Source of the DNA: Schizophyllum amplum
Taxonomy: Eukaryota; Basidiomycota; Agaricomycetes; Agaricales; Schizophyllaceae
Direction: 5' to 3'
Assembly (NCBI GenBank): GCA_007026445.1
Contig: VDMD01000047.1
Location: forward strand, 62,001-126,000
DNA length: 64,000 bases
In this document: positions 53,384-64,000 of the stretch, in pieces
Layout of the letters: the number at the start of each line of letters is the position of its first letter
Numbering within the stretch: the stretch's first letter is position 1
Position numbers and translations under genes: made by a program
The notes under the pieces: generated by a model
Databases searched by the model: none
Seen by the model: the letters and a program-made list of their open reading frames with translations, nothing else
What the model was told of the DNA's origin: nothing

Positions 53384-54837
53384 TTGTTCTCGAAGTCGAA
53401 CTTCACCTCTGCTGTCGCATTCATGTCTGACCATTCGTCAAGCGACGAGGAGAGCATCGTCTCTACAGAATCTCTTCCTCAAGCCTCTGCTAAAGCCAAG
53501 GGCAAAAGGAAAGCGGGAGACATCGACGCCGACGATAAAAGGTTCATCGTCCAAACTGCCTTCGATTCGTATTTCCTCAATGCATCCTCGCGCTCTCAAA
53601 CCTCTGCCAATGTCTTCTCGAATCTTCTTGCTCCGCTGTCTGCGGAAGAGTACGCCGATGCCATCGGCTCTGCCCATTTCTTCGCCGAAGTACAATCATG
53701 TCTGGTCACATCGAAGGCGGCGCGCGACGACCTATTCTCGCGCATGCTACTCGAACTCCAGGAGGGGTTCAACATCCTCTGTTACGGGTATGGCTCCAAA
53801 CGCACCCTGCTGAACCAATTTGCCACCGAATGCTGCGCCAAGAAGGGCCACGTCGTCGTCGCCAACGCCTTCCGTCCGCATTTCACACTGAAGGAAGCCC
53901 TGGCGTCCATCGAACGCGTCCCGGGCATCGCAGAGTGGCCGCTAGACTCTAGCACGGTCGAGGGACAGACGGCGCGCGCCGTGCGATTTTTCAGCGAAAC
54001 GGGACAACGCCACCTCTACCTCGTCCTGCACAACATCGACGCCTCCGCTATGCGCACGCCCCGCGCACGGTCCTGCATTGCGAATCTGGCGGCCTGTCCT
54101 GGGATTCACCTCACTGCGTCCATCGACCATATCAACGCGCCGCTGCTCTGGACCTCCGCGGAGGCGTCCGCGCGCAAAGCCTCTGCTCTAGATAAGGCCT
54201 CCAATGTAGCAGTCGGCGCGCACGGCTTCAACTGGCTGTGGCACGACGCGACGACGCTGCTTCCGTATGACGCCGAGCTCGCGCACGTCGATCGCTCGTC
54301 GCTGTCCGCCGCGCACGGGGGCGGCCCTGCGAAGGGAGGACGGCGTGGGGCAGACGCGGGACCGGCCGCGGCTGGGACGATGGTATCGGAGACGGCCGCG
54401 CAGCATGTGCTGGCGTCCGTGACGGCGAAGGCGAAGCGGCTGTTTGCCATGATCGCGACGCGACAGCTGGAAAGCATCGCTGCCGGGGCTGAGGGCGAGG
54501 AAGGAGGTATGTGGATTTTCCAACGATGTGCATATTCCGACGATGTGTATACTGGACGAATGTGCATCCGAACCACCCAACTATTGACATACACAAAAAT
54601 GCTAACACGCCCCAAAAACCCCCAGGAACCACAAACCTCCAAGCGCACGCGATCCCATACGACGTGCTCTTCGCGGCGGCGCGCGACAAATTCATTGCGA
54701 CGAACGATACTGCGCTACGCGCGCTGCTCGGGGAGTTTCGCGATCACGGCCTGGTGGTGGGGGAGGGCGCGCTCTGGATACCGATGCGGCGCGAGCGGCT
54801 GGCTAACGTGCTCAAGACGCTGCCGGAGGAGGCGTGA
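53384..54837 (+). CDS. ORC2: origin recognition complex subunit 2
   Basis: Two exons: 53384..54506 and 54626..54837; 444 residues from the first ATG, 431 from the in-frame ATG 53423 (MSDHSSSDEE), which is the better beginning. After an acidic, Lys-rich tail (KAKGKRKAGDIDADDKR) the AAA+-like fold begins: FFAEVQSCLV, LLELQEGFNILCYGYGSKRTLLNQFA (the degenerate Walker-A region typical of Orc2), VVANAFRPHFTLKEAL, HLYLVLHNIDASAMRTPRAR, IHLTASIDHINAPLLW and FNWLWHDATTLLPY, then a winged-helix C-terminus (IPYDVLFAAARDKFIATND, LLGEFRDHGLVV). A Gly/Ala/Arg insert (GGGPAKGGRRGADAG) follows the DATT segment. Nuclear; part of the complex that loads MCM helicases. Short for the family, mainly in the N-terminal extension. 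Confidence 0.9.
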
Positions 54838-55940
54838 GGCAGCCCAAGGGGCGCGAAGTACTAGAAAGCGAGGGGGAGGGGAGTCGGATGAGGGCGTGGG
54901 ATGTTGTGGGAGGAGACGTGACGCTGCCCGAGGAGGGCGGAGGAGTCGAGCAATTCCTGGAGCGGTCGTTAAGAGCAGCCGACGGCTCGCGAAGCGAAGC
55001 TGCTTCGTGACGACGGGTCAGAGCCTGGTGGGCGGTGGGACGAAACTCTGGGCGCTGGTATTTTATGCGCCGCAGGAAAGGATCTTTGTGCGTCTCAAGA
55101 AGCCGGATTTTTGCGCGCGGCAGGAATTCTATTGTTCTGCTAGTATATATAAGGGGGTTTTCTCCAACGTCGAGGCAGATGTCAATCCCCCAATCATCCT
55201 GGAACGGCCGGACTCGCGACGGTGCTGCAGCGATGTCGACAAAATTTTACCTGCCATCTCCTAGAGCGACCTCGTTTGCGGTTGAACTTTTCATGTCCCC
55301 GCAGCCGCCACTGCGGTACCTAACACATGTACTGAATGAACACTCCTTCTATGACACTCTCAGCCTGCACGTTCCGGAGACAAAGATGTGGTACTTATTC
55401 ACAGGGACTAGTCGCATACATAATAAGAAGATATGGGGTGGGAGAGGGCGGGAGAGAGTGAGAAAGGGAGAGGCTACAAAATACAGCGGATGGCCGAGCA
55501 CTAATAGATGGCTACAGGGACATGCAATAATAGATACAGAACGGGTACGAGACGAGAGGAGAAGCGATTGGAACGAGACGAAGAACGAGACAAGGCACGA
55601 CGCTTTTGGCTAAAATACAGCGGGAGTGATGGAGAAGAAGGGAATTCGGAGAAGGGGGGAATGCTACACAAAGATTATAGTCTCTAAAGGGGGCTTGACG
55701 TGTAGCAAACGGACTGGCAGATATATGATAGAGGAATCAGCGTAAGGTGGGAATCAACGTGATGGAAATCAGCGCGATGGGAGGATCAGCGTGATGAAGG
55801 GAACGAATCCAATAAAAATATGTAGAACGAGGGGCACAAGAAGGAAGGTAAGAGGGCGTGATGCAATCATATCAGCGATGAGAATGACGGGGGATGGCAC
55901 GAGCAGCATCATTGACGGGCAGAATCAACGACGGGCAGGA
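54838..55940. other. intergenic between converging genes
   Basis: 3' flanks of ORC2 (+) and the unknown gene at 55941 (-). Purine-rich stretch around 55430-55650 and degenerate ATCAGCGTGATGG-like repeats (55740-55800); a TATATATAAGG at 55143-55153 has no clear gene after it. Confidence 0.5.
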
Positions 55941-57318
55941 TCATCGACGGGCAGCTTCGACGCGCGGCCGCCTGTTGGGTGTCCCGGTCTGCTCCCAGCG
56001 CGCGGCACCCTCGCCCTCGAGCCACTCGCCCGTGCGCGGGTCGCGCTCGAAGTCCCCGTCGCGGTACCCATATCGCTCCTGCAGCAGCTGCAGCAGCGGG
56101 TTGCGCAGCGCGGGATCCATGCGCACGCTCTCCCCCGGGTGGTAGCTCCCGACGCCGTGCCGCGCGAGGCTCTCCTCGAAGAGCGCCTCGTCGTACGTGC
56201 ACCCGCAGTTGAGGTGCCCCGGCGGCGCCATGCGCGGGGGGTACGCGCGCCGCTCGCGCCGCGAGTCGTGCCACGCGCAGAGCGCGTTGCCCGCGCGGTT
56301 CAGCGCGCAGAACTGCCGGATGCGTGCGTCGGTGCGCGCCTGCCACTCGCGCTGGAAGGCGGGGGTTGGCACGCCGGGCCCCGCGCGCCGCGCAAGGGCG
56401 TCGCTGAGGTTCCGGATCTCGGCCTGCTGCTGTTCGTGACGCGCCTCGAGCAGGCGGACGCGCTCGAGGAGCTGTTCGCGCCCGAGGTCCACGGACCCGC
56501 CGGAGTACGCGCCGCCGGGCATGTAGGAGGCGGCGCTGTGGGGGCTGTCGGGCCCGCCGAGGCTGCTTCCGTAGCTGGTGAAGTTATCCGGCAGAGTGGA
56601 CGGTGGCGATATCGATTCGGGCGACCGGTTGGGGAACGAGCCTGGTATGGTCGGGTCGAAGCCGCCGTGCGAGGTGTATGCCGACGAGGGTGCAAGCGTG
56701 GCGCCGGAGTGGAAGTTGAGGTCGTCCGCGTACAGGGATGCGCTCGACTGCTGCTGCGCGGGCCAGTTCATGGCGCCCATGCTGAATGCGTCGCCGCCGT
56801 GACGAGACAGGTCTATGTCAGGACCGACGACGCCGGTGAACATGGACTGCGCGTTGCCGGAGCCCGACGAGGAAGACGGTCTAGTGTCCGAGTGGTCGGA
56901 AGCGTTGTCCGGGAAGTTAGCGGACAGGTGCTGTGCGGGCTGAGGTGAGCGGCGTCAGAGCGGCGGGCGAGAGGGCGCGTACCTGGGCCGCATACTGCCT
57001 GTAGTACTGATCGTCGTCCGAGCCTGCTCTGCCGACTGCCATCCTCGGAGAAGACCATCCGCTGGAGTAGCCTGTGGGCATGGTGTGGTCGCTGGTGCCG
57101 TCGGAGCGGGATGCCTTCAGCGGTGCGGGGTAAGGGCGCACGCGGTTGTTGCTGAGAGTGGTGGCAGACCGAGGGCGGCGCGGCTCCGACAACAGGAGAG
57201 ACTGCGACGGAAGAGAAGACGAAGAGTGCGTGTAGAAGAGAGACGTGTCGACGGAGGGCTCTGCCTTGACGGACGGGATGCTAGCTAGCCACTCGAATGT
57301 GTGAGAGGAAGGGTCCAT
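55941..57318 (-). CDS. conserved Ser/Pro-rich protein of unknown function with coiled coil
   Basis: Two exons: 57318..56983 and 56939..55941; 444 residues. The N-terminal ~250 residues are disordered and Ser/Pro/Gly/Tyr-rich (MDPSSHTFEWLASIPSVKAE start). Next is a short coiled coil (LGREQLLERVRLLEARHEQQ...). The C-terminal ~140 residues look like a folded, Arg- and Cys-containing block: FQREWQARTDARIRQFCALN, GNALCAWHDSRRERRAYPP, GHLNCGCTYDEALFEESLAR, VRMDPALRNPLLQLLQERYG. I recall similar blocks in other mushroom genomes but know no function. The disordered-plus-coil-plus-block shape would suit a transcriptional regulator, which is inference. Its upstream 1.5 kb is gene-free. Confidence 0.72.
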
Positions 57319-58866
57319 AGACCAAAGCGCAGATCGCAGGGGAAGAAGTTATTAGTGATACTGTGTGGCGTGCGTGCGCAGATCGACGAAGCGTGGCGTC
57401 GAGGGGAGGGAGTGGGGGGAGACGAGAAGGAGGTTGAGATGCGCGCGAGGTGGTGAGCTTTTGTATGGGATGATGACGGGAGGGCGACATCAGTGAATGA
57501 TTGCATCGACTGGTGGGCGGCCTGTGCGAGAGGCTGTAACACCTTTGAGATTGTTCCCGTTTCACTCTCAAGTGTCTCTGAAGTGTCTGCCTGAAGCGAT
57601 GCGTGAATGTTGATCTGCAACGCACGCGACACGGAGCCCTCGCGTGGGGCCGCGTGGTGCGGGATGCCGCGAGGGTCGGCTACACGCGTGTGTGCGCCAC
57701 GTTAAAGCCTGCACGAGCGGATCATATCACCACGAGGGGAGCGTTGAACTTGGTGAGTCACTGGGGCCCTCCCCTTTGCATCTGGCGATACCCAGATTTG
57801 ACAGAGTACATCTTTATTTCATCGCATAAGCACCATCGCAACAGACGGTCTGGCGAAAGGCGCAGTGGGTGAGAATTGTCGTGTCCGACGGACCCCGCAA
57901 AGCAGTTTACCGAAGTACCGATTCCGGAGCGCTCGTCTCGTCCGACAGAACGCCCGTGAACGAGTTATGAGTGCGCGTTTCAGAAGGAAGAGAAGCTTCC
58001 CAGAGCATTCACAGCGGAATTTACCCAAGTCCTTGTATTTCAAGCCGCTGCTCAGAAATACTTTCGTGCAGGTCGAGTTCAGTAGCGTTTAAATAACGCA
58101 TCGACCGCGTACAACAACGGCGAAGGACGGACGAAGGATCAGCTTGAGAACAAGCCGCAGCCCTCGCCTAGGTTGTAATCTGGGGTAGATCTGCACTCAT
58201 TGAATGCCTTTCACGAGCTCGAAGCGTGCCCGGCCAGGGGACGATCATTCGCGTGCTTGATGACCTGCCGCCACTCTTTCGCGCTCGGAAGATTGCGTCT
58301 ATCGCATCGTCCAAAGTCAGTTTCAGCCCACGAGCGAAAATGATCTGTGCGCACAGAAGTTGTGTCGATAGAACGGGCTTCCCCGTATCAGCGTCGGTCT
58401 TCACCGCTCTGGTGACTTCGAGGGCCGGACTGCCTTCGCATCTAAGGGATAGGTCAGTGTTAGACTAGTATGACCAACACAGGGGCTTACAGAAGAAAGA
58501 ACCGAGGAACAGGGGAACAGTCAATGCGTGGAGGCTGTCCGGGGCTCTTCTTCGGTTGGCATTCGAAAAACATGGAGACCTCCTCTATGCGACATCGAGA
58601 AGCCGGAGCATCATATGGCGGCGAGTTGACTTCCATTGTCATAACAAGGCATGCAAGGCGGGTGTCGAATCCGACCCGCGTCTTGCACCTTGTCTGCGTG
58701 TCTTGTTTCCAAAACGAGGTGAGGGGGAACAATAAGAGGTTTCGGCAAGTGCCGTCGGCATTCCGTACCGGCTTTCCGGCCGCAGTCAAAAATCCGTCCA
58801 GCGCGTGTCGACCCATAACTTTTCCTTTCCTTCACCTTCCTCATCCTCCTCTTTTCAGCGGTCAAA
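57319..58866. other. intergenic (divergent promoters)
   Basis: About 1.5 kb between the unknown gene (-) and SAH1 (+). Short open frames occur on both strands (e.g. 58168-58404 minus) but show no recognisable family; no repeat seen. Confidence 0.5.
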
Positions 58867-60688
58867 ATGGTCTTCAAGGTTGCAGGTGAGCGCTCCGAGA
58901 TCATCAGTGTTTCGTTACCGGACGGCTGACGCTGCCGACAGATGTTTCCCTCGCCGCCTTCGGTCGCAAGGAGATCGAGATCGCAGAGGTGCGCCGCTTG
59001 AGCGCCGTTTGGCGATCCGTTTGTTGATTTTCCATGCCGCGCTGTAGAACGAGATGCCCGGTCTCATGTTCATCAGGCAGAAGGTGCGTTCTCTGACCCG
59101 CGGCAGTCGAACGATCTGTTAATCAGTGTCGATCAGTACGGTGCAGCTCAGCCTCTGAAGGGTGCCCGCATTGCCGGATGCCTTCACATGTACGCCGGCT
59201 TGTTTTAGCGGGGGACGCCGGCTGATAGCAGTCTGCAGGACCATTCAAACCGCTGTCCTCATCGAGACCCTTACCCATCTCGGTGCGGAGGTGACCTGGT
59301 CGTCCTGCGTACGTTCCTGCTTCCAGGTCTTATCAGCAATATCTCATCGTTTCGTGCAGAACATTTTTTCCACGCAGGACCACGCCGCTGCCGCGTGAGT
59401 CTATACAGTCACATCAGACCCCACAGATGCTGATTTTTGTCCAGCATCGCCGCGACCGGTGTGCCGGTGTTCGCCTGGAAGGGTGAGACCGAGGAGGAGT
59501 ACCTGTGGTGTGTCGAGCAGACCATCGCGGGCTTCAAGGATGGCAAGCCGCTCAACATGATTCTCGACGACGGTGGCGACCTGACCTCCATGGTGCACGA
59601 GAAGTTCCCGCAGTACATCAAGGGTGTGTTTTCTGCCATCGCTGGCTCCTCAGCGTGTCTGATCGTCCTGTGCAAGATGTCCGCGGCCTGTCTGAGGAGA
59701 CGACCACCGGTGTCCACCACCTGTACAAGATGTTCCGCGACGGCAAGCTCAAGGTCCCGGCCATCAACGTCAACGACTCCGTCACCAAGTCCAAGTTCGA
59801 CAACTTGTACGGCTGTCGCGAGTCCTTGGTGGACGGTATCAAGCGTGCGACGGACGTCATGCTTGCGGGCAAGGTCGCTGTTGTCGCTGGGTTCGGTGAT
59901 GTCGGCAAGGGTGTAAGTTTGCACAGTCGCGTCTGCGGGTCGTCTCCCTACTCACGATCAATAGTGCGCTGAGTCTCTCCGCTCCTACGGTGCTCGCGTC
60001 CTTGTCACGGAGATCGACCCCATCAACGCCCTTCAGGCTGCGATGGCCGGCTACGAGGTCACGACCATGGAAGAGGCTGCTCCCCGTGGCAACGTCTTCG
60101 TCACCACCACCGGTAACCGCGACATCATCGTGGGCAAGCACTTCGAGGTCATGCCGGAGGATGCCATCGTGTCGAAGTACGTGAGACTTGTGCAAGTTCC
60201 GAATTTATGTCTAATGCATGACATAGCATCGGTCACTTCGACGTCGAGATCGACGTTGCCTGGCTCAAGGCCAACGCCGCCTCGGTGTCCAACGTCAAGC
60301 CCCAGGTCGACCGCTTTACCATGAAGAACGGCCGCCACATCATCCTCCTCGCTGAGGGCCGTCTCGTCAACCTCGGCTGTGCCACCGGCCACCCGTCCTT
60401 CGTCATGTCGTGCTCCTTCTCCAACCAGACGCTTGCCCAGATCGCGCTCTGGACCACCCCCGAGAAGTTCCCCCTCGGCGTGCACATGCTGCCGAAGGAG
60501 CTCGACGAGGAGGTCGCCCGCGCGCATCTCGCGCAGCTCAACGTCAAGCTCACCGTGCTCTCGGACGAGCAGGCCAGCTACCTCGACCTCCCGGTCAACG
60601 GCCCCTACAAGCCGGTACGTCTTCTTGTTGTATTGGCGGTGATGTGATGTGGCTGACGCGCGTGCTGCAGTCGCACTACCGCTACTAG
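58867..60688 (+). CDS. SAH1: S-adenosyl-L-homocysteine hydrolase
   Basis: Eleven exons: 58867..58885, 58942..58988, 59048..59083, 59137..59189, 59239..59308, 59360..59394, 59445..59623, 59677..59912, 59965..60176, 60227..60614, 60671..60688; 430 residues, exactly the usual size. NAD-dependent tetramer that splits SAH into adenosine and homocysteine, relieving inhibition of all SAM methyltransferases. Visible: [19 protein letters not shown] start, [66 protein letters not shown], the NAD loop GFGDVGKG (218-225), [22 protein letters not shown], and the conserved end PSHYRY. The gene is split into very short 5' exons (19, 47, 36 bases) as is common for highly expressed basidiomycete genes. Cytosol. 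Assignment is certain. Confidence 0.97.
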
Positions 60689-61485
60689 ACGCGCGGTCGT
60701 GATCGTCGACGGCCTCAACGGCCCTCGCCAAAAGCATAGGATCTTCAACGTCCTTGACCCAGAGACATATTTAACTATGTTGTGTGCGTGAGGATGGACG
60801 ACGTGATTCTGTGGATGGAACTTGGTCGAGGGGGGCGTCTTCCGGTAGGAGATGCCTTTGCTCTGGTGCGGGGCACTCAGAGAAGCGGGCCAAGGAGAGG
60901 GGGAGGGATGTCACTCAATGTAATTGGTGCCTCAACGCGCTCTTTATGTACGATTATGCGATGTGTGTCATGAACGTCGTTGTCGGTGTGAGCTAGGCTG
61001 CGTACGGGAGACTAGGTAGGTGTGAGCAACGTCCTGCAAGACTACCTATCGAACCCTTCATGTCGTTCCGAGGCATGAGTGAAAGGGGTTGCTTTCCCAC
61101 GCTCGAGTGGCCGGTGAGTCACCTCAATCTTCCCATATTCGCGTAGTCTTGGCAGGCTTGGCATCCGAACTTCGCTCTCTGTGGACCACTTTGCGATAGA
61201 GATCAGTCCGCTGCCTCATTGCTCTTCAAGCCCGACGCTCACCTCATGTCTTTAAAATTATGTTCGCATTCGACGAGCTGTGAGCTAACCAAGTCACATG
61301 CTGCCATGACAACTCTAGGGCGCCCAGGGCGCTATTCTGGATAACAATAGCCTTGAACCCGAGCGCGTCTCTTTCTCTGCGTCTGCGAGCTGGGACTATA
61401 GATTGTGTATTCCTGGAATACGCAGTCTGCCTCAACTCAAATACTTTGGCCGTACCCGAACTCACAGCGCGAGCTCTCACTCACC
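60689..61485. other. intergenic
   Basis: About 800 bases between SAH1 and the unknown gene at 61486. No gene or repeat recognised. Confidence 0.5.
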
Positions 61486-63324
61486 ATGTCCAACGTCTGC
61501 ACGCTGGGCCCCATCGATCCATCCTCTGTTCCCGACCCGGACGCGGCGGAGAAGGAGCAGCATGCGCCGTGGATCATGCGTAAGCTTGTAGGGTGAGTAC
61601 AGAAGCCTTATCTCACGTTGCCTATGCATTGGCGCGGAGGGAGAGCAAGGAGGAGGGCTGCTGTCAGTTCGTTACTGACGCTAGACTTGCAGTCCATGAC
61701 AGGACGGATCGTGATGTCCTCGTATGAGTCGCTCAGAGCGGCAGGAACTTCAGTTGTATGCCTTTCACCGGTAAGTAGAATCAGACTTCTTCACTGCTGC
61801 CGTAAAGCTTATACTCACGCCTCACATAGTGGGGAGACTCCTCCCCGCTACTCCTTCCATGTATACGATTCCGCGACCTGGCAGTGCACGGGGTGATAGT
61901 CGCTACGGTACGTCACGTCGGATTGGTTCATCGCCTTTCGCTGCATCCTGGCTTCCAACTCTTCTCCATGCCGCGCCGAATTTACTAACGTCAATTCGGC
62001 TAGGGCGGTACTGCAGCCATCGCTGCGCCCATCATGCAGGGTCCGCTCGCCGATGCGATCGTCTCCTCCGTCGGTGACAGTATCTTGGTCGAACTGAGTA
62101 TGCAGGCCGGGTTCAAGGGTGCGACTTCCTTAGCGAATGACCTCGTATTCGACAAATCGGCGAAGGCGCTAATTCCGCTGCATGCGGGGGTGCTGGAAAC
62201 GACGGGCGTCAAGGTCTGCCGTACCTTTTTCTCTTGGAGAAACAGCGTCTGATAGCTTTTTTTAGGTGTTGACGATTACGCTCAAATACAAACATACGAG
62301 GGATGATGCGGCGTTGGGATTCTTCAGGAGTAGCGTGCATGGGTGAGTCACAATTCTCTTTGCAGCGCGGATGGAGGCGGGCTTGTTATATTGTCAACAT
62401 CCTGCATAGGGATCCCTCTCTATTCGCATCCGTGATAGATTATCTGGCAGTGGAAAAAGGCTGGTTCTCGCCATACCTCTTCGCAAGCGGGAGGCGCCCG
62501 GGCATTCCGAGGACCATGAAGCCCGACGTGGTCTTCTGTCACGGCCCTTTCCTCAGCGGTGAGTGGTGGTGTTCAGAAACACGTTAGCAGCCAGCTCAAT
62601 TCTACCAGGCGACTATCAAGTCGGCCAAACGCTGCTTGCGCAGTCTGCCTTGGAAATCAAGTTCTGCGACTCTCTGGAGCCCGCCACAGAGGAGAAACCG
62701 GCTGAAAAGCATATGTCGTTCTCGTCGCTGTCCATCCCGAAGAACGTACCTTCCTTGTCCTCGGTGTTCTCGCGCTCGCGAACCCCGTCGCCCGATCCGG
62801 CGCTCGCAGTGCCTGCAGCGCCTCTTCCGCCACGGCGGCTGGTCATGGTCGTGGTGGGGCTGAAGCCTCACAGGTCCATCTGGTCATCCAGCGCGCGTCC
62901 CGACGAGTCGGTCATCAAGTACATCCTGTTCAATGGATGCCCTGCCATCGTTGCCCCAGCGAAGATTGGCGCACCTCTGCTAGCGTGGAACACGCTGACG
63001 CTGGAGCAGCTGTGGAAGGTACCCTTACCGGCGGACGCGGACACGGAGTCTGGAGGAGAGGAGCGGGACAAGTCGCGGTTCCAGGGCGTAGTGGATGTGC
63101 TGTATGAGTACATGGATTTTTGCGTCGACTGGCAGAGGGTGGAGATGGCGGAGGGACAGGAGGAGACGAAGAAGGAGGGCGACGGGGATGTTGAAAGAAA
63201 GAAGGCGGTAAAGGATGCGATTACCCTGCTTGTGGCGGCCGCGGTGAGGACAGGGGACAGTAAGGAGGCGAAGAAAGAAGTCGATGCCGATAGAGCAGGC
63301 ATTGCGATTTGGAGGATACCTTGA
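61486..63324 (+). CDS. conserved fungal protein of unknown function
   Basis: Seven exons: 61486..61590 (or 61592), 61693..61770, 61830..61907, 62004..62213, 62266..62342, 62410..62558, 62609..63324; about 470 residues. Reads MSNVCTLGPIDPSSVPDPDA, HAPWIMRKL, SMTGRIVMSSYESLRAAGTS, VVCLSPWGDSSPLLLPC, FRDLAVHGVIVATVGGTAA, LADAIVSSVGDSILVELSMQ, VFDKSAKALIPLHAGVLETTGV, LFASGRRPGIPRTMKPDVVF, then a C-terminal region with a Ser-rich loop and VVDVLYEYMDFCVDW. I remember such proteins in other agaricomycetes but know no function. The exon 1/2 border does not fit with the best donor (GGGTGAGT at 61591): either the weaker GTAGGG donor at 61591 is used or one G is missing there. All later borders are in phase. 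Confidence 0.75.
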
Positions 63325-63397
63325 TTGCTGAATATGAATGACATGTGAAGTACACCTTGTATGTTACTGTTCCATATACGACGAGGATATTCGAGCT

Positions 63398-64000
63398 CTA
63401 TATGGCCCACGAGAACGTGACAAGCACACCCCTCCTTCGTAACTCTGGAAAGAGCTCCGGCAAGAACTCTGCATTCTCCTCGCCCTTGAACCCATTGATG
63501 AAGTGTACTCGCACGTCGCGCAGCGCGTAAAACGCTTCGTGCGCTAGGGCGTTGTCCAGACGATCCCATCCTACTACCCATGCAGGCATCCCAGGCGGCA
63601 CATAGGGCTGCGCGCCGGCTGCGACGGCAGCCGCTGGGGAGTGCAGCACGAGAGCCATCGAGTGCTCGCTCCGGAGGGACACCTGCAACCGCAGCTGCTC
63701 CAGTGGATGCCTCGACACGGTGCCCTCCGCTGTTGGGCTCCTTATAAAGTTGCACAGCCAAGGCAGTCCAAAGGGGTTCTGAGAGGTGTGGCGAAGTTTG
63801 ACTTGCAAGTTTCTGAGGCGCGGGGTCATCCCTATATCGAATGACTCGGTCGCATCTGTGTCCCAGTCAGCTTGCTATCAAGTGTAATGGAGGATGGGCC
63901 ATCACTCACGTCCAAGTAAGAGCGGTGCCGCTATAGCGAGCGAGTTGATGCTGCTTCCTGCACGTGTACCGCGCAGAAATATTGCCACATCGTCTAGTTC
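63398..64000 (-). CDS. uncharacterised protein, C-terminal part (cut by window edge)
   Basis: Two exon parts are visible: 64000..63910 and 63855..63398, joined by a 54-base GT-AG intron; the 5' end lies beyond the window. The visible ~180 residues include ELDDVAIFLRGTRAGSSINS, FDIGMTPRLRNLQVKLRHTS and a Leu-rich stretch, ending RRRGVLVTFSWAI. The LRNLxVKL and HPLEQLRLQVSL pieces resemble irregular leucine-rich repeats of F-box-like proteins, but no F-box is in view. I cannot assign a function. Confidence 0.55.

Noticed and set aside
55791..56948. 385-codon plus-strand frame
   Set aside because: Antisense shadow of the unknown minus-strand gene with coiled coil; high GC makes long antisense frames common.
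58168..58404. 78-codon minus-strand frame upstream of SAH1
   Set aside because: A few natural-looking residues but no domain and no exons that join to it in phase.
1..64000. tRNA, rRNA, CRISPR, phage or bacterial-type operon signals
   Set aside because: None was recognised on reading both strands; small RNA genes such as tRNAs could be missed without a covariance-model search.

Overview
The window is nuclear DNA of a filamentous basidiomycete, most likely a wood-decay agaricomycete. The evidence is dense protein-coding genes with many short GT-AG introns (mostly 45-65 bases, with CTNA-like branch sites), GC-rich exons, and a gene set typical of such fungi: cytochrome P450, GH18 chitinase, CBM19-like secreted protein, M28 aminopeptidase, ACC deaminase, phosphoketolase, HIRA and snurportin. 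No prokaryotic operon, virus, CRISPR array, rRNA or clear tRNA was seen. Gene models below were spliced by hand; for most the exon phases add up exactly from start to stop.

Layout. 1-12.3 kb is secretory and metabolic: a cut-off F-box-like gene (-), a secreted Ser-rich CBM19-like protein (-), an M28 metallopeptidase (+), a frame-disrupted P450 (+), ACC deaminase (+) and a GH18 chitinase (+). 13-23 kb: JTB-like membrane protein (-), SRP19 (-) divergent from a BCNT/Swc5 protein (+), an unknown one-TM protein (-), an F-box-like protein (+), a MITE-like element with 27-bp perfect inverted repeats, and serine hydroxymethyltransferase (+). 23-40 kb: HIRA (+), a DUF4336-type protein (+), a C2H2-plus-RING protein (+), phosphoketolase with two apparent frameshifts (+), and a long coiled-coil protein (+). 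41-52 kb: a decayed thiol-methyltransferase-like copy followed by a minisatellite, a conserved disordered protein with one apparent frameshift, ATP synthase subunit K (-) divergent from snurportin (+), an unknown basic protein, and the intact methyltransferase copy. 52-64 kb: PEX13 (-) divergent from ORC2 (+) over 125 bp, an unknown Ser/Pro-rich protein (-), S-adenosylhomocysteine hydrolase (+), an unknown conserved fungal protein (+), and the cut-off 3' end of another gene (-).

How the genes relate. There is no single operon-like pathway. The chitinase, CBM19-like protein and M28 peptidase are all secreted. SHMT, SAH hydrolase and the SAM-dependent methyltransferase touch one-carbon/methionine metabolism. 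HIRA, Swc5 and ORC2 are chromatin or replication factors; SRP19, snurportin and PEX13 are targeting factors. 

The most notable observation is a series of single-base losses, several in short G or C runs, in otherwise well-conserved genes (P450 twice, including at the heme cysteine; phosphoketolase twice; at least two conserved unknown genes). This points either to residual indel errors in the assembly or to recent pseudogenes. The methyltransferase copy at 41-42.3 kb has several more lesions and is a real decayed duplicate of the copy at 50.7-51.9 kb.
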